NCBI RefSeq assembly: GCF_037893015.1
Contig: NC_133663.1
Coordinates: 136,576,100-136,640,099 of the forward strand
Length of the DNA: 64,000 nt
Source: Macrotis lagotis
Taxonomy: Eukaryota > Chordata > Mammalia > Peramelemorphia > Peramelidae
Direction: 5' to 3'
A program made the translations under genes and the position numbers. The notes beneath the pieces are model-generated. The model made no database searches and was not told the origin of the DNA. It saw only the letters and a program-made list of their open reading frames with translations. Below, in pieces: positions 35,935-46,764 of this stretch. Numbering within the stretch: the first letter of the stretch is position 1; each line of letters begins with the position of its first letter.

Positions 35935-36695
35935 GAAAGAAGCCTCACTATAATAGATCTCATATTATAAAAGAAAGCAGTAATTATTCAACCAATCTGG
36001 TATTATCTAAGAAACAGGCAATGGATCAGTGAAACAGATTGGGAAGTTCAGAGTAGCAAAATATCCATTGTAATATTTGATAAACTCAATATTTTCATTT
36101 GGGTTTGAAAAACCCAAATATCCAAGATTTTGAGAAAGAAATCTCACTATTTGACAAAAGTTGCTGAGACAATTGGAAAGAAGTTAGGAAGAAAGTAAGT
36201 ATAAACAAGATGTCACAGTATACAAAAGAAGATCAAGATGGATAAATTATTTAGACATAAGGGGTGATACTTCAAAAATTATGACAGCAATGAAAAAATA
36301 CACCTGTGGATTTATGGAAAAAAAGAGTTTTTTAAGCCTAAACCAAAGGCAGAGAACATCCTAAGAAATTAATTGGATAATTTTAATTATATGAAATTTT
36401 AAAAATGCACAAAATAGCAAAGTATAAAACAGAAGGGAAGCAAGAAACTGGGGGCAGTAATCTTAATAAATTTATTTGATAAAAATCTCATTCCTTAAAT
36501 ATGTAGGGAACTGAATTAAATTTATTAAAATAAGATCCATTCCCAAATGATATATGGTCAAATGATAAGAACAGTCAGTTTTCAGAATAAATCCAAGGTA
36601 TATTTATTTATATGAAAAAATGTTTTACATCAGTATTAATTAAAGAAATAAAATTAAATCAACTCTAGCTACCACCTCATATATTAGACTGAGTA
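35935..36695 (+). mobile_element. L1 ORF2 fragment
   Basis: The sequence follows late ORF2 order ('tctaagaaacaggcaatgga' near 36005, 'tttgataaactcaatatttt' near 36077, 'gacataaggggtgatacttc' near 36253). It starts directly at the end of the previous L1. Confidence 0.65.
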
Positions 36696-36701
36696 ACATA
36701 C

Positions 36702-37035
36702 TGTTGTTGTTTATCCTTCATTCTAAAAGACAACTATGATATTGTGAAGGTGATGTCATGACTTGCAAGTGAATTGAATTAAGTCAGGCAGAGCTGTACA
36801 TGATCAGCAGCCTTACTCTCTCCTCTAGAACCATCTGTGCACAGTAGTAAGATATACATTAGCACAACTGGAGATGGCCCCAGAGGCAGGAGACCTTGGC
36901 ATTTATAAGATAAGGTCTTTCTCAGGATTTAATTTATTTGAGGCAATGTCCCTTCAATGATTAAGGATAGATAAGAAGTAAGGCAAAGGATGTCCTCTTT
37001 TACCTTGTCAAAAAACAAATAAAATCAAAACATTC
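36702..37035 (+). mobile_element. Interspersed repeat, family not named
   Basis: The block starts 'gttgttgtttatccttcatt' and continues with 'gtgatgtcatgacttgcaag', 'agatggccccagaggcag' and 'aggtctttctcaggattt'. I recognise the wording as a marsupial interspersed repeat but cannot give a secure family name. A fragment of a similar repeat lies at 16160-16300. Confidence 0.5.
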
Positions 37036-37329
37036 TTGAAGGGGAAGGTAAAATTAGAAACAATTGCTCTTTAAACCCACTCTGAGTCATCAGAGCCTTA
37101 AGGATGACCAAATGAGGCTTGAACTGAGATCTATTATTGACCAAGTAAGGAGAAACAGAGTGATTTGATTTAAGGTAGAGTACTCACCAAATGCATCTAG
37201 CCTATAAGCCTCAATATATCTTTCAAGATTCCCGCAATCCACATTTATATTACTTTGGGTAAAGTATATCTAAATAAGGACATTATTATTATGTGGACAG
37301 AGGGAGAGGAATGAAGGAAAGAAGGAGAG

Positions 37330-37640
37330 AGGCTAATAATGACAGAAAAGAAAAATGACATTTGTAAAATTGGGACACTGGCACAGCAGTGGAATTGAGA
37401 ACATTTCAAACAATTACAGAGAACAATTAGCAACTATGCTATAAGCTATAAGACCATACATATCCTTTCATGCAGGAATAACACTACTTGTATTCCAAAA
37501 ACAAAAGGGAAATGACTATTTCTCTTCAAAAATTGTTATGGCAGATACATTTTGTCATATCCAACATATTGCAAATACAATGGATACCCATCAATTTGGA
37601 AATGGTGCAACAAGTTGTGGCATAATTACCATTGTACTAT
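37330..37640 (+). mobile_element. L1 ORF2 3' fragment
   Basis: 'aaaattgggacactggcaca', 'catacatatcctttcatgca' and 'ggatacccatcaatttggaa' are in the right L1 order. It is truncated at both ends. Confidence 0.65.
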
Positions 37641-37812
37641 GGGAAATGCCAAGATCTACTTTGTGGCCCTCTCCCTATACTTATCTCCTGTACTATCATT
37701 GTCATATTTTATTCTTGAGCCACCATTATACCACTCCAGTTAATCTTGCAATTCCTTGATAGTCTTTCAAGCTCTATCACTCTTCTCTTTTGACTTCCTC
37801 ATCAATATAATA

Positions 37813-37943
<131 letters not shown>

Positions 37944-38431
37944 ACCAATGAATATTAATAACTTAGACATTTCATCATCCCACTTCCTAATTTCATTTCC
38001 CAAGGCAATGTAATTGCTTACATCATCCTGGGGTTGTTTACCAGTTCTAATCATTACTACCTTCATTTTATTTGTGCAAAAGCTTCCTAATGCAATAGAG
38101 CCAAAATCATTCATTTCACAATTTATAATGTTCTCCCTCTCTTCGTTGGTGATAAACTTCTCTTGTCTCTATAGATTTGAAAGATACATATTCTCTTAAT
38201 TGGTGTATACTAACAACTTTTATCTACCCATTTCGAAATTGTTTTAGTATGTGATATGAGATGAGATGACTAGGTTTTTCAAACTACTTTTCAGCTTTTT
38301 TAGCAGACTTTCTCAAATAGTGAGTTCTGATTCTAGAAACTAATGCCTTTGGGTTTATAAAATAGTAGACTATAAGTCATTCACTACTATTTCATTTGTA
38401 CCTCATATAATTCACAGAAAACTACCAGACA

Positions 38432-38603
38432 GTTTTTTATTTTGTTTTGTTTTGTTTTTAAATATGCAAGATAATAGAATTAAGTGACTTGTCCAAAGTC
38501 ACACAGCTAGGTAATAATTAAGTGTCTTATACAAGGTTTGAATTCAGATTCTCTTGACTCCAAGCTCAGTGTTCTATACACTGCATCACCCGGATGCCCC
38601 TAT
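38432..38603 (-). mobile_element. Marsupial CORE-SINE, antisense
   Basis: A T-rich tail with 'tttgttttgttttgttttt', then 'gtcacacagctaggtaataa', 'cttgactccaagctcagtgt' and a degraded head near 38600. Confidence 0.85.
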
Positions 38604-38756
38604 TTTGATGACTGCTACTTTATAATACAGTTTTACCTACGTAACAGGCCACCTTCCTTAGTATTTACTTTTCATCGATTCACTTAATTTTCTTGAATTT
38701 TTGTTGCTCTAGATGAATTTTGTTACTACTTTTTCTAGGTCTGTAAAATAGTTCTT

Positions 38757-38905
38757 GGGGGCAGCTAGGTGGCCCAGTAGATAGAGCACCAGCCTTGGAG
38801 TCAGGAGTACCTGAATTCACATCTGACCTCAGGCATTTAATAATTACCTAGCTGTGTGGCCTTGGCCAAGTCACTTAACCTCATTGCCTTGAAAAAAACC
38901 TCAAA
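38757..38905 (+). mobile_element. Marsupial CORE-SINE
   Basis: The head is 'gggggcagctaggtggccca', followed by 'ggagtcaggagtacctga', 'attacctagctgtgtggcct' and an A-rich tail. The flanks 'aaaatagttcttgg' and 'aaaatattttttgg' are a likely target duplication (12 of 14). Confidence 0.9.
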
Positions 38906-39337
38906 AATATTTTTTGGTAGATGTATTGATATAGCAGCAAATAAGTAATTTAAAATATGGTACAATTTCCAATTTATTATATTAGGTCGGACAAACTATG
39001 AGCAACACACATTCTTCCAATTAATTATATATGATTTGATTTGTGGAGAAAGTTTCCTAAATGTGTTCATATAGTTATTGTATTTGTCTTTTTGGATAGA
39101 TTCCAAATATTTTAGGTCATCTATGTTTTATTAAAATGGAATTAATGTTTCTAACTCTTGCTCTTTGGCTTAAATGATCATATTATAAAAATAGTGATGA
39201 TTTATTTGGGTATTTAGGTTTATTGTATATCCTGCTATTTTGCTAAAGTTGTTAATTGTTTCACTTGTTTTTTTTATTTGATATACTGGGTTTCTCAAAA
39301 TATATCATCTTATTGTCTATAAAGAATGAATATTGGC

Positions 39338-39852
39338 AGACAGGATGCTAGGGTGAAGCTAACAAACACATGGAGCATTTGCATAAAGATAAATTAAGCT
39401 CTTCAATGATATTAAAGCTGTAGGTTCCACCAAGAAAAACAGAAGGTCCAAAGAAATTTCAATGGGAAACATTGTGGAAGATATTCAGTGAAGGTCTGTC
39501 TCTTCGAGGGATAAAAGTAAGTAAAGCCAAATGAGACTGGAGAGGAGGAAAGCCAGCAGGATTCTTTAAGTCATATTGCACTGCAGGTCCTGACACCTTG
39601 AAAAGTATAGGTCATTGCAACTAGATAGCTAGATAGCAGGCAGGGTCCCTAACCCAAACAAAATATGAACCCTGGAATCCTGAGGCAAAAGACAGCATTG
39701 GACTGGGAACAAACCACTATATTGGAAGAATTTGAACACGAAGGAAAAAATCAAATTAGAATTGAGCAAATAGAAACCAATGGCTCTATGAAATTACAAG
39801 ACTCCATCAAACAAAATAAAAAGACTTAAAAACCTGAAGAAAATATAAAGCA
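39338..39852 (+). mobile_element. L1/HAL1-type 5'UTR unit 1, internally deleted
   Basis: A 5'UTR-like start ('gtgaagctaacaaacacatg') is followed by 'attcagtgaaggtctgtctc'. The sequence then jumps to ORF1 coiled-coil-like 'attagaattgagcaaataga' near 39756. The same 5' motif recurs at 39857 and 41862. Confidence 0.6.
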
Positions 39853-39856
39853 AAAA

Positions 39857-41490
39857 GTATAGCCACAATAGTAACATGAAGATAACATGCTGCCAGCACT
39901 ATTCCCTATCAAAGAAAAATGAAGCCTGCACTCTTACATTCAAACTACAGATCACAGCAAGAAAAAGAGAAGATTCAAAGAAATATTCAACTGAAGACAT
40001 CATGTAGGATCTTCAGTGAAGGTGTGTCATTTTGGGGGAAAAGAGAAAGTAACGTGCAGGAGATGGGGGAGCAAGAAAGACAGTGGGAGGCTTTTAACTA
40101 CAGTGTAATCCAGGTTCCAATAGTTTAACAAAAGCAGAGATCCCAGTAGCTAGCTAGCAAGCTGACAGGGAGGATCCAAAACCCAATGAAAGCCTGAATT
40201 CTGAAAAGACCAGGGTAAAAGACAAGACTGGGTTGGGAGCAGACCACTGGTAAGTCAGAACCTCTACATAAAGGTGGGGAAAAAATCTGCAAAAGCTTGA
40301 CCTGGACTGCATAGGCAAGATCTTTGTCAAGGATAGCTCATGGCATATATCAGATGCCAACTCTAGCAAAAAAAAATAGTTTGGATCTATACTTTCTCTA
40401 CACCAGGAGCACAGCTAAAATCAACAAAGATGATCAAAAATTCTAAAGGAACACTCACTAAAGAAAACTATTCTTCATACAAAAGATGACAGTAATGCAA
40501 TGACTGAAGAAGGCAGTACAAAACATCACAGGGGAAGTATCAAAAGAGTCCATAAATAGCAAGCAAGCACAAAAACTAATTGAAGAGATTAAAGGAAGAT
40601 TAAAAAACCACAGAGGAGAGGAAGAAGAAAAATGGGGAACAAAATCAAAGTAATGCAGGAAAATTATGAAAAAAATGACCAGTGAAATGATCTCCTTTAA
40701 AAGTAAAAATAACCAATTGTGAAAGGAAACACAGAAGCTAATTGAAAAAAAAAATAGAAACCTAAAAATTAGAACTGAAAAAATAGAAATCAATGTACCT
40801 ACACGACTAAAACATTCCATCAAACAAAATAAAAATCCTGAAAAAAATAAAGAAAATGTAAAGTACCTTTTAGGAAAAATGAATGACGTGGAAAATAGAT
40901 CCAGGAGAGACAATCTATGAATCAGCAGACTACAAGAAAGTCTAGCTCTAAATAAGAACCTGGAAAACATCACACAGGAGATTTTAAAGGGAAACTATCC
41001 AAATCTACTCGAAGAAGAAAACAATATAGTCATTGAAAGAATCCACAGAACCCTCTAGAAAGAGACCCTAGGATAAAAACTCCAAGGATTGTTATAGCCA
41101 TAATCCAGAACTATCAAATAAAGGAGAGAATATTTGAAGGAGCATAAAGAAAACAATCCAAATACAAAGAAACACAATCAGACTCCCACAGGATCTATCA
41201 GCATCAACACTAAAGGATAAGAAGACCTGAATTAGCATGTTTGGAGAGCAAAAGACCTGGAATTACAGCCCAGAATGTACTACCCTGCAAAATTCAGCAT
41301 ATACTCTTATGGAAAAAGATAGATGTTCTACGAAATAGAAGACTTCCAGAATTTTCTGCCACAAAGACCAGAATTGAACAGAATATTTTGACAAATACAA
41401 GACCCAAGAGTTGCATGAAAGGGAAAATTAAAAGGGGAAGGAAAAATGAAACAAAACAAAATAAATTATAATCAAGACCATCAAATTGTA
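39857..41490 (+). mobile_element. L1/HAL1-type unit 2 (5'UTR, ORF1 remnant, inter-ORF region)
   Basis: The 5'UTR holds 'acattcaaactacagatcac' near 39938. The ORF1 remnant runs from about 40390: a coiled-coil-like Lys/Glu-rich part near 40560-40860, then RNA-binding-like sequence near 40870-41160. 'cagaatgtactaccctgcaa' near 41271 belongs to the region after ORF1. Frames are broken. The antisense 171-codon frame at 40458-40973 is a shadow of the A-rich ORF1. Confidence 0.65.
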
Positions 41491-41860
41491 TACAAACTAA
41501 AAATTCTTTAGAACTTTAATTCTCTTATGATAATGAAAGAGTTCAATATAGTTGAAGTGATTTGACTTAAAGGATATGGTTGTGTCTTATCTCTCCATTA
41601 TAGAGGTCCAAGATGACATCACTATGGTTGAGACAAAAGACTGAAGAAAAGCAAGGATGTTGACTTTAAACTTAAGGGTTTCATTATCCTTTGACCTACC
41701 TCAATTCTACTGGGTATAGAAACTTATCTAATAAGGACATCATAAACTGCAAGGTACTGACTGAGTCACTGCCTCTATAACTTACAGTCATTTGTAAAGT
41801 TCTCAGGTGATACATTTAGAACCTCCCAGTACTTAAATATCTTTAAGATTCTTGCAGTTT
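41491..41860. other. Short stretch between two L1 units
   Basis: The first part may be L1 inter-ORF sequence. The rest is unassigned, with no long frame. Confidence 0.4.
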
Positions 41861-41861
41861 G

Positions 41862-43640
41862 GGGACTTCCAGGGCAGAGCCAAGATAGCGGTGTAAGGCT
41901 AACATGCTCCCAGGGCCTTTGCTTACCAAAGATAAATGAAACCTCTACTCTGACATTCACACTACAGATCCCACCAAGAAAAAGAAGATTGAAAAACGTT
42001 TTCAGTTGTATTCGTTTTATATGATATTCAATGAAGGTCTGTGTCTTTGGGGGAAAGTGAAGTTCAGGAGGTGGAAGAGTGGCAAAAGCCACCAGGAGGA
42101 TTTTAGCTTTAGTGTAAATCCAGGTCCCAATAGCTAACAATAGCAGTGGTCCCAACAGCTAGATAAAAAGCCAGCAGGGAGGATGCCAAACCTAAACAAA
42201 GTCTAAATCCTAAAAACACCAGGGTAAAAGACAGGAATGGGTTGAGAGCAATGCTCTGTTAAGTTGAAACTTGGACATTAAAGGATGGGAAAAAAACCCT
42301 CTTCAAAGGCAAGGTCTGGACTGCATAGGAAACATCTCGATCAGAAATGAACCAAGGATCAGACCTCAGTCCCAATAAAATAAAAGCTTGAATCTATACT
42401 CCATATAACCCAGGAGTAGAACCAAAATAGCAAAGATGAACAAAAATGCTAAAAGAGTGCTCACTAATTATAACTACTTTACAAACAAGGATAATAGTAA
42501 TGTCATGTCTGAAGAAGAAAGCACAGAAAAATCACAGGGTAAGTATCAAAAAAGTATATAAATTGGACTCAAATAGAAAAGCACATCAAAGAGGATAAAA
42601 AAGAATCTAAAAACCAAAGAAGAGAGGAAGAAGAAAAATAGAGAAAAGAAATGAAAGTCATGCAGGAAAATTGTGGAAAGTTAACCAAAGAAATCATCTC
42701 TATTAAAAGTAAAAATAACCAAGTGAAAAAGAAAACAGAAGTTAGTTGAAGAAAAGAAAATCCTAAAAATTAGAATTAAACAGTTAGAAAACCAATGAAT
42801 CTACAAGATTTACAATTTTCCATCAAAGAAAATAAAAGGCCTGAAAAAATAAAGAAAACAGCAAAGGAACTTAAAGGGGGAAAAGAATGGCCTGGAAACC
42901 AGATCTAGAATAGACAATCTACGAATCATTGGACTACTAGAAAGCCTAGACCAACAACAGAATCTGGAAAACATCATGCAGGAAAGTATAAAAGAAAACT
43001 GTCCAAATCTACTAGAACATGACAACAATATGAACATTAAAAGAATTCAGAGAACCAGGAGTGGCTCGGTGGAACAAAGGGTGGCTAAGTGGCACAGGAG
43101 ATAGAGTACAGATCCTGGAGACAGGTATACCTGAGTTAAAATCTGGCCTCAGACAATTAATAATTATCTAGTTGTGTGGACTTGGGTAAGCCCCTTAACC
43201 CCACTGTCTTGCAAAAACCTACTAAAAAAAAGAATACATAGAACTCTTTCAGAAAGAAACCTCTGGATAACAAATCCAAGGGATATAATAGCCAAATTCC
43301 AGAAACCCTCAAATAAAGGAGAGAATATTGCAAGCAGCCAATAGAAAACAATTAAAATACAAAATAAACACAAACAGATTAACATAAGACCTATGAGCCT
43401 CAACACTGTTGGACTGGAATAATAGGAATAACATTCTGGAGAGCTAAGGACATGGAATTATATTCCAGAATGTACTACACTACAAATGTCAGCTTATACT
43501 GTGAGGTTAAAAGATGGATGTTCAATGAAATGGAGGACTTCCAGAATTTCCTGACTCAAAGATCAGAATGGAACAGAGAATTCAATCACTAAATACATGA
43601 ATGAAGAGTTGAATAAAAAGGGTAAATGAAAAGGGGGACC
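41862..43640 (+). mobile_element. L1/HAL1-type unit 3 (5'UTR, ORF1 remnant, inter-ORF region) with SINE
   Basis: It starts 'cagagccaagatagcggtgt', a well-kept 5' end, with 'ctacagatcccaccaagaaa' near 41961. A Lys/Glu-rich ORF1 remnant follows from about 42430, then 'ccagaatgtactacactaca' near 43461. A SINE interrupts it at 43068-43235. Frames are broken. Compare the same 5' end at 61054. Confidence 0.7.
43068..43235 (+). mobile_element. Marsupial CORE-SINE
   Basis: 'gtggctaagtggcacaggag', 'cctgagttaaaatctggcct', 'tgtggacttgggtaagcccc' and an A tail. The flanks 'aaaagaattcagagaac' and 'aaaagaatacatagaac' form a target duplication with two mismatches in 17. Confidence 0.9.
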
Positions 43641-43644
43641 AAAA

Positions 43645-44830
43645 AGCCAAAACTTAATTTTTATTTTTATTTTCATCGATGGTATATACACATTTCCAAT
43701 TTACTAAATTTCCCTCCACCCTTTCTTCCCACCTCCCTCCCCTCAGTGGAGAAATGTCAGATTAGCATTTTATCTACATATTTTGCTAAACATATTTACA
43801 AGTTAGTAATTTTTGCATGAGGAATTATGATTAAAGGAGAGATATATGAGAAAATTTTTATAAAGTGTTCATCAGTTTTGGTAAGGGTGTTTTTTCTGTG
43901 GGTTTTTTTTTTTTTAGTTTTTCTCCCTCTGTTTGGGGACAATATAGTCCATAACCAGTTTAATACAGGTATCTTACATCTTACCTGTCTGGAGTGTCCA
44001 GAGGAGCTGCTTACATGAAGGTTGTTGATCTCAAAATGATGTGGATGAGCACATTGTTCTCTTAACTTTACTCTTTTCGCTCAGCATCAGATTCCATAAA
44101 TCATTCTATGCTACTCTAGAGTCCAACTATTTATGGCTTCTTATAGAATAATAATATTTCATAGTATTAATGTACCATAGCTTGTTTACCCATTCCCCAA
44201 TGAATAATCATTCCCTCAATTGCCATTTCTTTGCCACCACAAAAAGAGCTGCTATGAATATTTTGGCATATGACTTTTCTGATTTTTTATTACTGCTTCT
44301 GGATTTAGTCCTACAATTGGAATTGCTGGGTCAAAGGTTATGAACAACTTTATTGCTCTTTAGGCATAGTTCCATATTACTCTTGAGAAAGCTTGGATCC
44401 TTGGGGCAGCTAGGTAGAGCAGTAGATAGAGCACCAGCCCTGGAGTCAAGAGTACCTGACTTCAAATCTGGGCTGAGACACTTAATAATTACCTCTCTAT
44501 GTGGATTTGGGCAAGCCACTTAACCCCATTTGCCTTGCAAAAACATTAAAAAAGAGAGAGAGAAAGCTTGGATTCCTTCACAACTCCACCATCAATGCAT
44601 CAAAGTCTCAATCATCCCACAATCATTGCAACCTTGATCATCTTCCCTTCTTCTCATTTGGGCTAATCTCATAGGTGTGAGACAACATGTCATTGCTGTT
44701 TAATTTAAATTTCTCTAATCAATAGTGATTTGAATCATTTTTAAATGATTATATATAACTTTGATTTCTTCATTTGAAAACTGTCTGTTGATATTCTTTG
44801 ACTATTTATCAATTGGGGAAAGCAAAACTG
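43645..44830 (-). mobile_element. Antisense L1 (3'UTR plus ORF2 end) with SINE
   Basis: On + the order is 'ccctttcttcccacctccct' near 43720, 'gcatcagattccataaatca' near 44084, 'gagctgctatgaatattttg' near 44246 and 'tttctctaatcaatagtgat' near 44710, the reverse complement of L1. A SINE splits it at 44401-44562. Confidence 0.8.
44401..44562 (+). mobile_element. Marsupial CORE-SINE in antisense L1
   Basis: The head is 'ggggcagctaggtagagcag', then 'ggagtcaagagtacctgact' and 'tgggcaagccacttaacccc'. The flanks 'agaaagcttggatcc' and 'agaaagcttggattcc' are a target duplication. Confidence 0.92.
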
Positions 44831-44869
44831 TTTTAAACAAATTTTATATGAACATAAAATGGAAGATAT

Positions 44870-46760
44870 AACACTTTTAATTCATTAGAACTTTATTTCT
44901 CTATGGAAAATTAGAGGTTAGAAAAAAATTAAAGAGAATAAACCTAAATGGAAAAATGTCAAATTCTCATGGTTAGGTAGAGGTTAATATGATAAAAATG
45001 ACAATTTTATGGAAATTAAATTGTTTTATTCAATATCATACCAATTGAACTATCAAATAACTACTTTGAAAAACAGTAAAAATATCAGGTGGAGCAACAA
45101 AATGGCAAGCATAGCATTGGAACTGATGAAAAAAATTAAAGGAATGTGGACTATCACTACCAGACCTAAATCTATACTATAAAGCCACCATTATCAAAAT
45201 TGCCTGATAGATCAAGAGTAACTGCAGTAAATAATTACAGCAATCTACTATTTGACAAACCCAAATACTTTATCCTCTGGGATAAGAACTCACTATTAGA
45301 CAAAAAATTATTGGGAAAGTTGAAAAGATATTATGTCAAAAACTAGGCATAGATCCACAATTCACACCCTCATAACAAAATAATGTTAAAATGGGTAAAG
45401 TATTTAGACATAAAGAGCAATACCATGGATAAATTATTAGACCAAAAAATATTCTATTTATCTGATCTATAGAAAAGGGATAAATTTATCACCAAACAAC
45501 AATTAGAGCACATTATAAACTGCAAAAGGAATGATATTGACCATATTACATTTAAAAGTTTTTCCATTAATAAAATCAATGCTGTGTGGCCTTGGGCAAG
45601 CCACTTAACCCTGTTTGCCTTGCAAAAAAAAAAACCCTAAAAAAAAATAAAATAAAATCAATGCTGCCAAAATTAGAAAAAAGCAGAAAGCTAGGAAACA
45701 ATATTTACAACCAGAAGGTCTGATGAGGGTTTCATTTCTAAAATATATAGAGAATTCCATCAAATTTATAATAACACATGTAATTACCCAATTGATAAAT
45801 GGACAAAATATAGGAACAATTTTTAAATGACAAAATTAAAACTATATATAATCATATGAAAAAATGCTACAAACCTCTATTGATTTGAGAAATGCATATT
45901 AAAACAACAATGAGGTACCTTATCACATCAGATGAGAAAAAGGGAAGATGATCAATATAGGAGAGGTTGTTGGAGGACTGGGACATTGATGTCTGCGAAG
46001 ATCTGAACCAATCCAAATGTTTTGGAGAGCCATATGAAACTATGAAAAAAAGAATAATGAAACTGCTCATAACCCTTCACCCAAAAATTCCTATTATAAG
46101 ACTATATCTAGAAGAAACTTATTAAAAATGAGTAAATTCATACATGTTCTACAATATTCATAGCAGTTCTTTTTGTAGTGGCAAAGAATTGGAAATTGAA
46201 GGGATGCCTATCAATTGGGGAATGGCTAAACACGTTATATTACATGAATAAAATGTAATATTATTGCTCTATTAGAAATCATGAATGGGTCAAACTCTAG
46301 AGGAGCATGGAATGATTCATGGGATCTTATGCTGAGGGAAGGGAGTAGAGTCAAAAGTACAATGTGCACATAAAGAACAGTATGAGAGCAACAACCTTGA
46401 TGGTAACAATGCCTCTCAACAATCCAGAGAGGTAGGAGGTTATGGACCATATTATCCCAAAACAGAATAAGAAAAACAAAACAAAACACACAGGCAAAAA
46501 CAAACAGAAACAACCATTTGTAATCCGATGAACACTCTATAAAAATTACCTCTTATGTATATCTTTCCCTTAATCCTTATTCCTCATGGGAAAATTTGTG
46601 AATCTCTTAATATCTTTAACAAAATATATATGTAAAATGCTAACCGGACTGTTCCCTGTTAGGGGGCAGGGGGTGGGAAGGGAAATTGGTGGGAAATTTT
46701 GTTACTTGGGAGCATGCATGTACAACTGGATGAAAATCAATAAAAAACATTTTAACAAAG
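44870..46760 (+). mobile_element. L1 (ORF2 C-terminal part and 3'UTR) with truncated SINE
   Basis: Late ORF2 blocks ('ccaccattatcaaaattgcc' near 45186, 'ttagacataaagagcaatac' near 45403) lead to the 3'UTR. It ends with a G-rich block near 46660 and 'aaattttgttacttggga'. A 5'-truncated SINE sits at 45573-45652. All frames carry stops. Confidence 0.8.
45573..45652 (+). mobile_element. 5'-truncated CORE-SINE with target duplication
   Basis: Only the core and tail remain ('gtgtggccttgggcaagcca', then A-rich). The flanks share 'taaaatcaatgctg' on both sides. The SINE consensus itself contains 'gctgtgtgg', so the truncation point overlaps the duplication by four bases. Confidence 0.85.
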
Positions 46761-46764
46761 GAAT

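Noticed and set aside
40458..40973. 171-codon Phe/Ser-rich frame on the - strand
   Set aside because: It is the reverse complement of a Lys/Glu-rich L1 ORF1 remnant; such shadows are long because AAA/GAA codons read as TTT/TTC.
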